Assembly (NCBI GenBank): GCA_015179125.1
Contig: WHVA01000280.1
Coordinates: 1-64,000, forward strand
DNA from: Gautieria morchelliformis
Taxonomy: Eukaryota; Basidiomycota; Agaricomycetes; Gomphales; Gomphaceae
DNA: 64,000 bases
Reading direction: 5' to 3'
The position numbers and the translations under genes were made by a program. The notes below the pieces were generated by a model, which was given only the letters and a program-made list of their open reading frames with translations, was not told the DNA's origin and did not search any database. Every line of letters starts with the position of its first letter. Positions within the stretch are counted from its first letter, which is position 1. Positions 64,000 to 64,000 of the stretch are shown piece by piece.

Positions 64000-64000
64000 T

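Overview
The window looks like repeat-dense nuclear DNA of a filamentous basidiomycete, most likely an Agaricomycete. This rests on host genes with many short introns (about 45-70 nt, GT..AG), a fungal-type phenylalanine ammonia-lyase (PAL), fragments of eukaryotic housekeeping genes (HUWE1/TOM1-like, syntaxin-like, SEC31-like), chromodomain Ty3/gypsy elements, Ty1/copia elements, a PIF/Harbinger element and a Tc1/mariner-type transposase. I see no bacterial operons, CRISPR arrays, rRNA or tRNA genes. All family names come from reading the translations; no database search was run.

Layout. 1-3124: 3' part of a decayed copia element with its 3' LTR. 3645-6296: PAL gene with about ten introns; an 8-nt microexon carries the cofactor-forming Ala-Ser-Gly motif. 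7183-8755: decayed conserved fungal gene, cut by a truncated minus-strand copia gag-protease (8756-10067). 12499-16513: decayed copia pol plus LTR, followed by LTR and hAT scraps. 19250-20884: decayed multi-exon fungal gene. 21094-25240: mosaic of host-gene fragments in both orientations (SEC31-like, syntaxin-like, HUWE1/TOM1-like). 25267-33324: complete minus-strand gypsy element (Gypsy-A) with target-site duplication AAAGG, a nested solo LTR and a spliced antisense accessory gene. 33789-36647: complete Harbinger element with terminal inverted repeats, TSD AAT, an intact transposase and a Myb-like partner gene. 36819-38023: intact five-exon Tc1/mariner-type transposase. 39520-40085: AT-rich low-complexity block ending in a long hairpin.

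40090-60126 is a nested retroelement stack. The minus-strand Gypsy-C is split by the plus-strand Gypsy-B (40785-50983, TSD CTCGG). Gypsy-B itself contains a solo LTR, a TIR element and a second LTR-like insert. Gypsy-C lies in a gypsy LTR (X), which also holds a copia solo LTR (TSD TCAGC). X sits in the antisense gene of an older Gypsy-D, and D's LTR is cut by Gypsy-E, which carries two more insertions and is truncated by Copia-F. Copia-F runs off the right edge.

The most notable observations are (i) accessory genes, antisense to the retroelement and placed between chromodomain and 3' LTR in three gypsy lineages, two of which encode cysteine-cluster plus charged-helix proteins; (ii) the PAL microexon; (iii) the interleaved host-gene mosaic; and (iv) recurrent TGA stops where arginine is expected, which fits CpG deamination.
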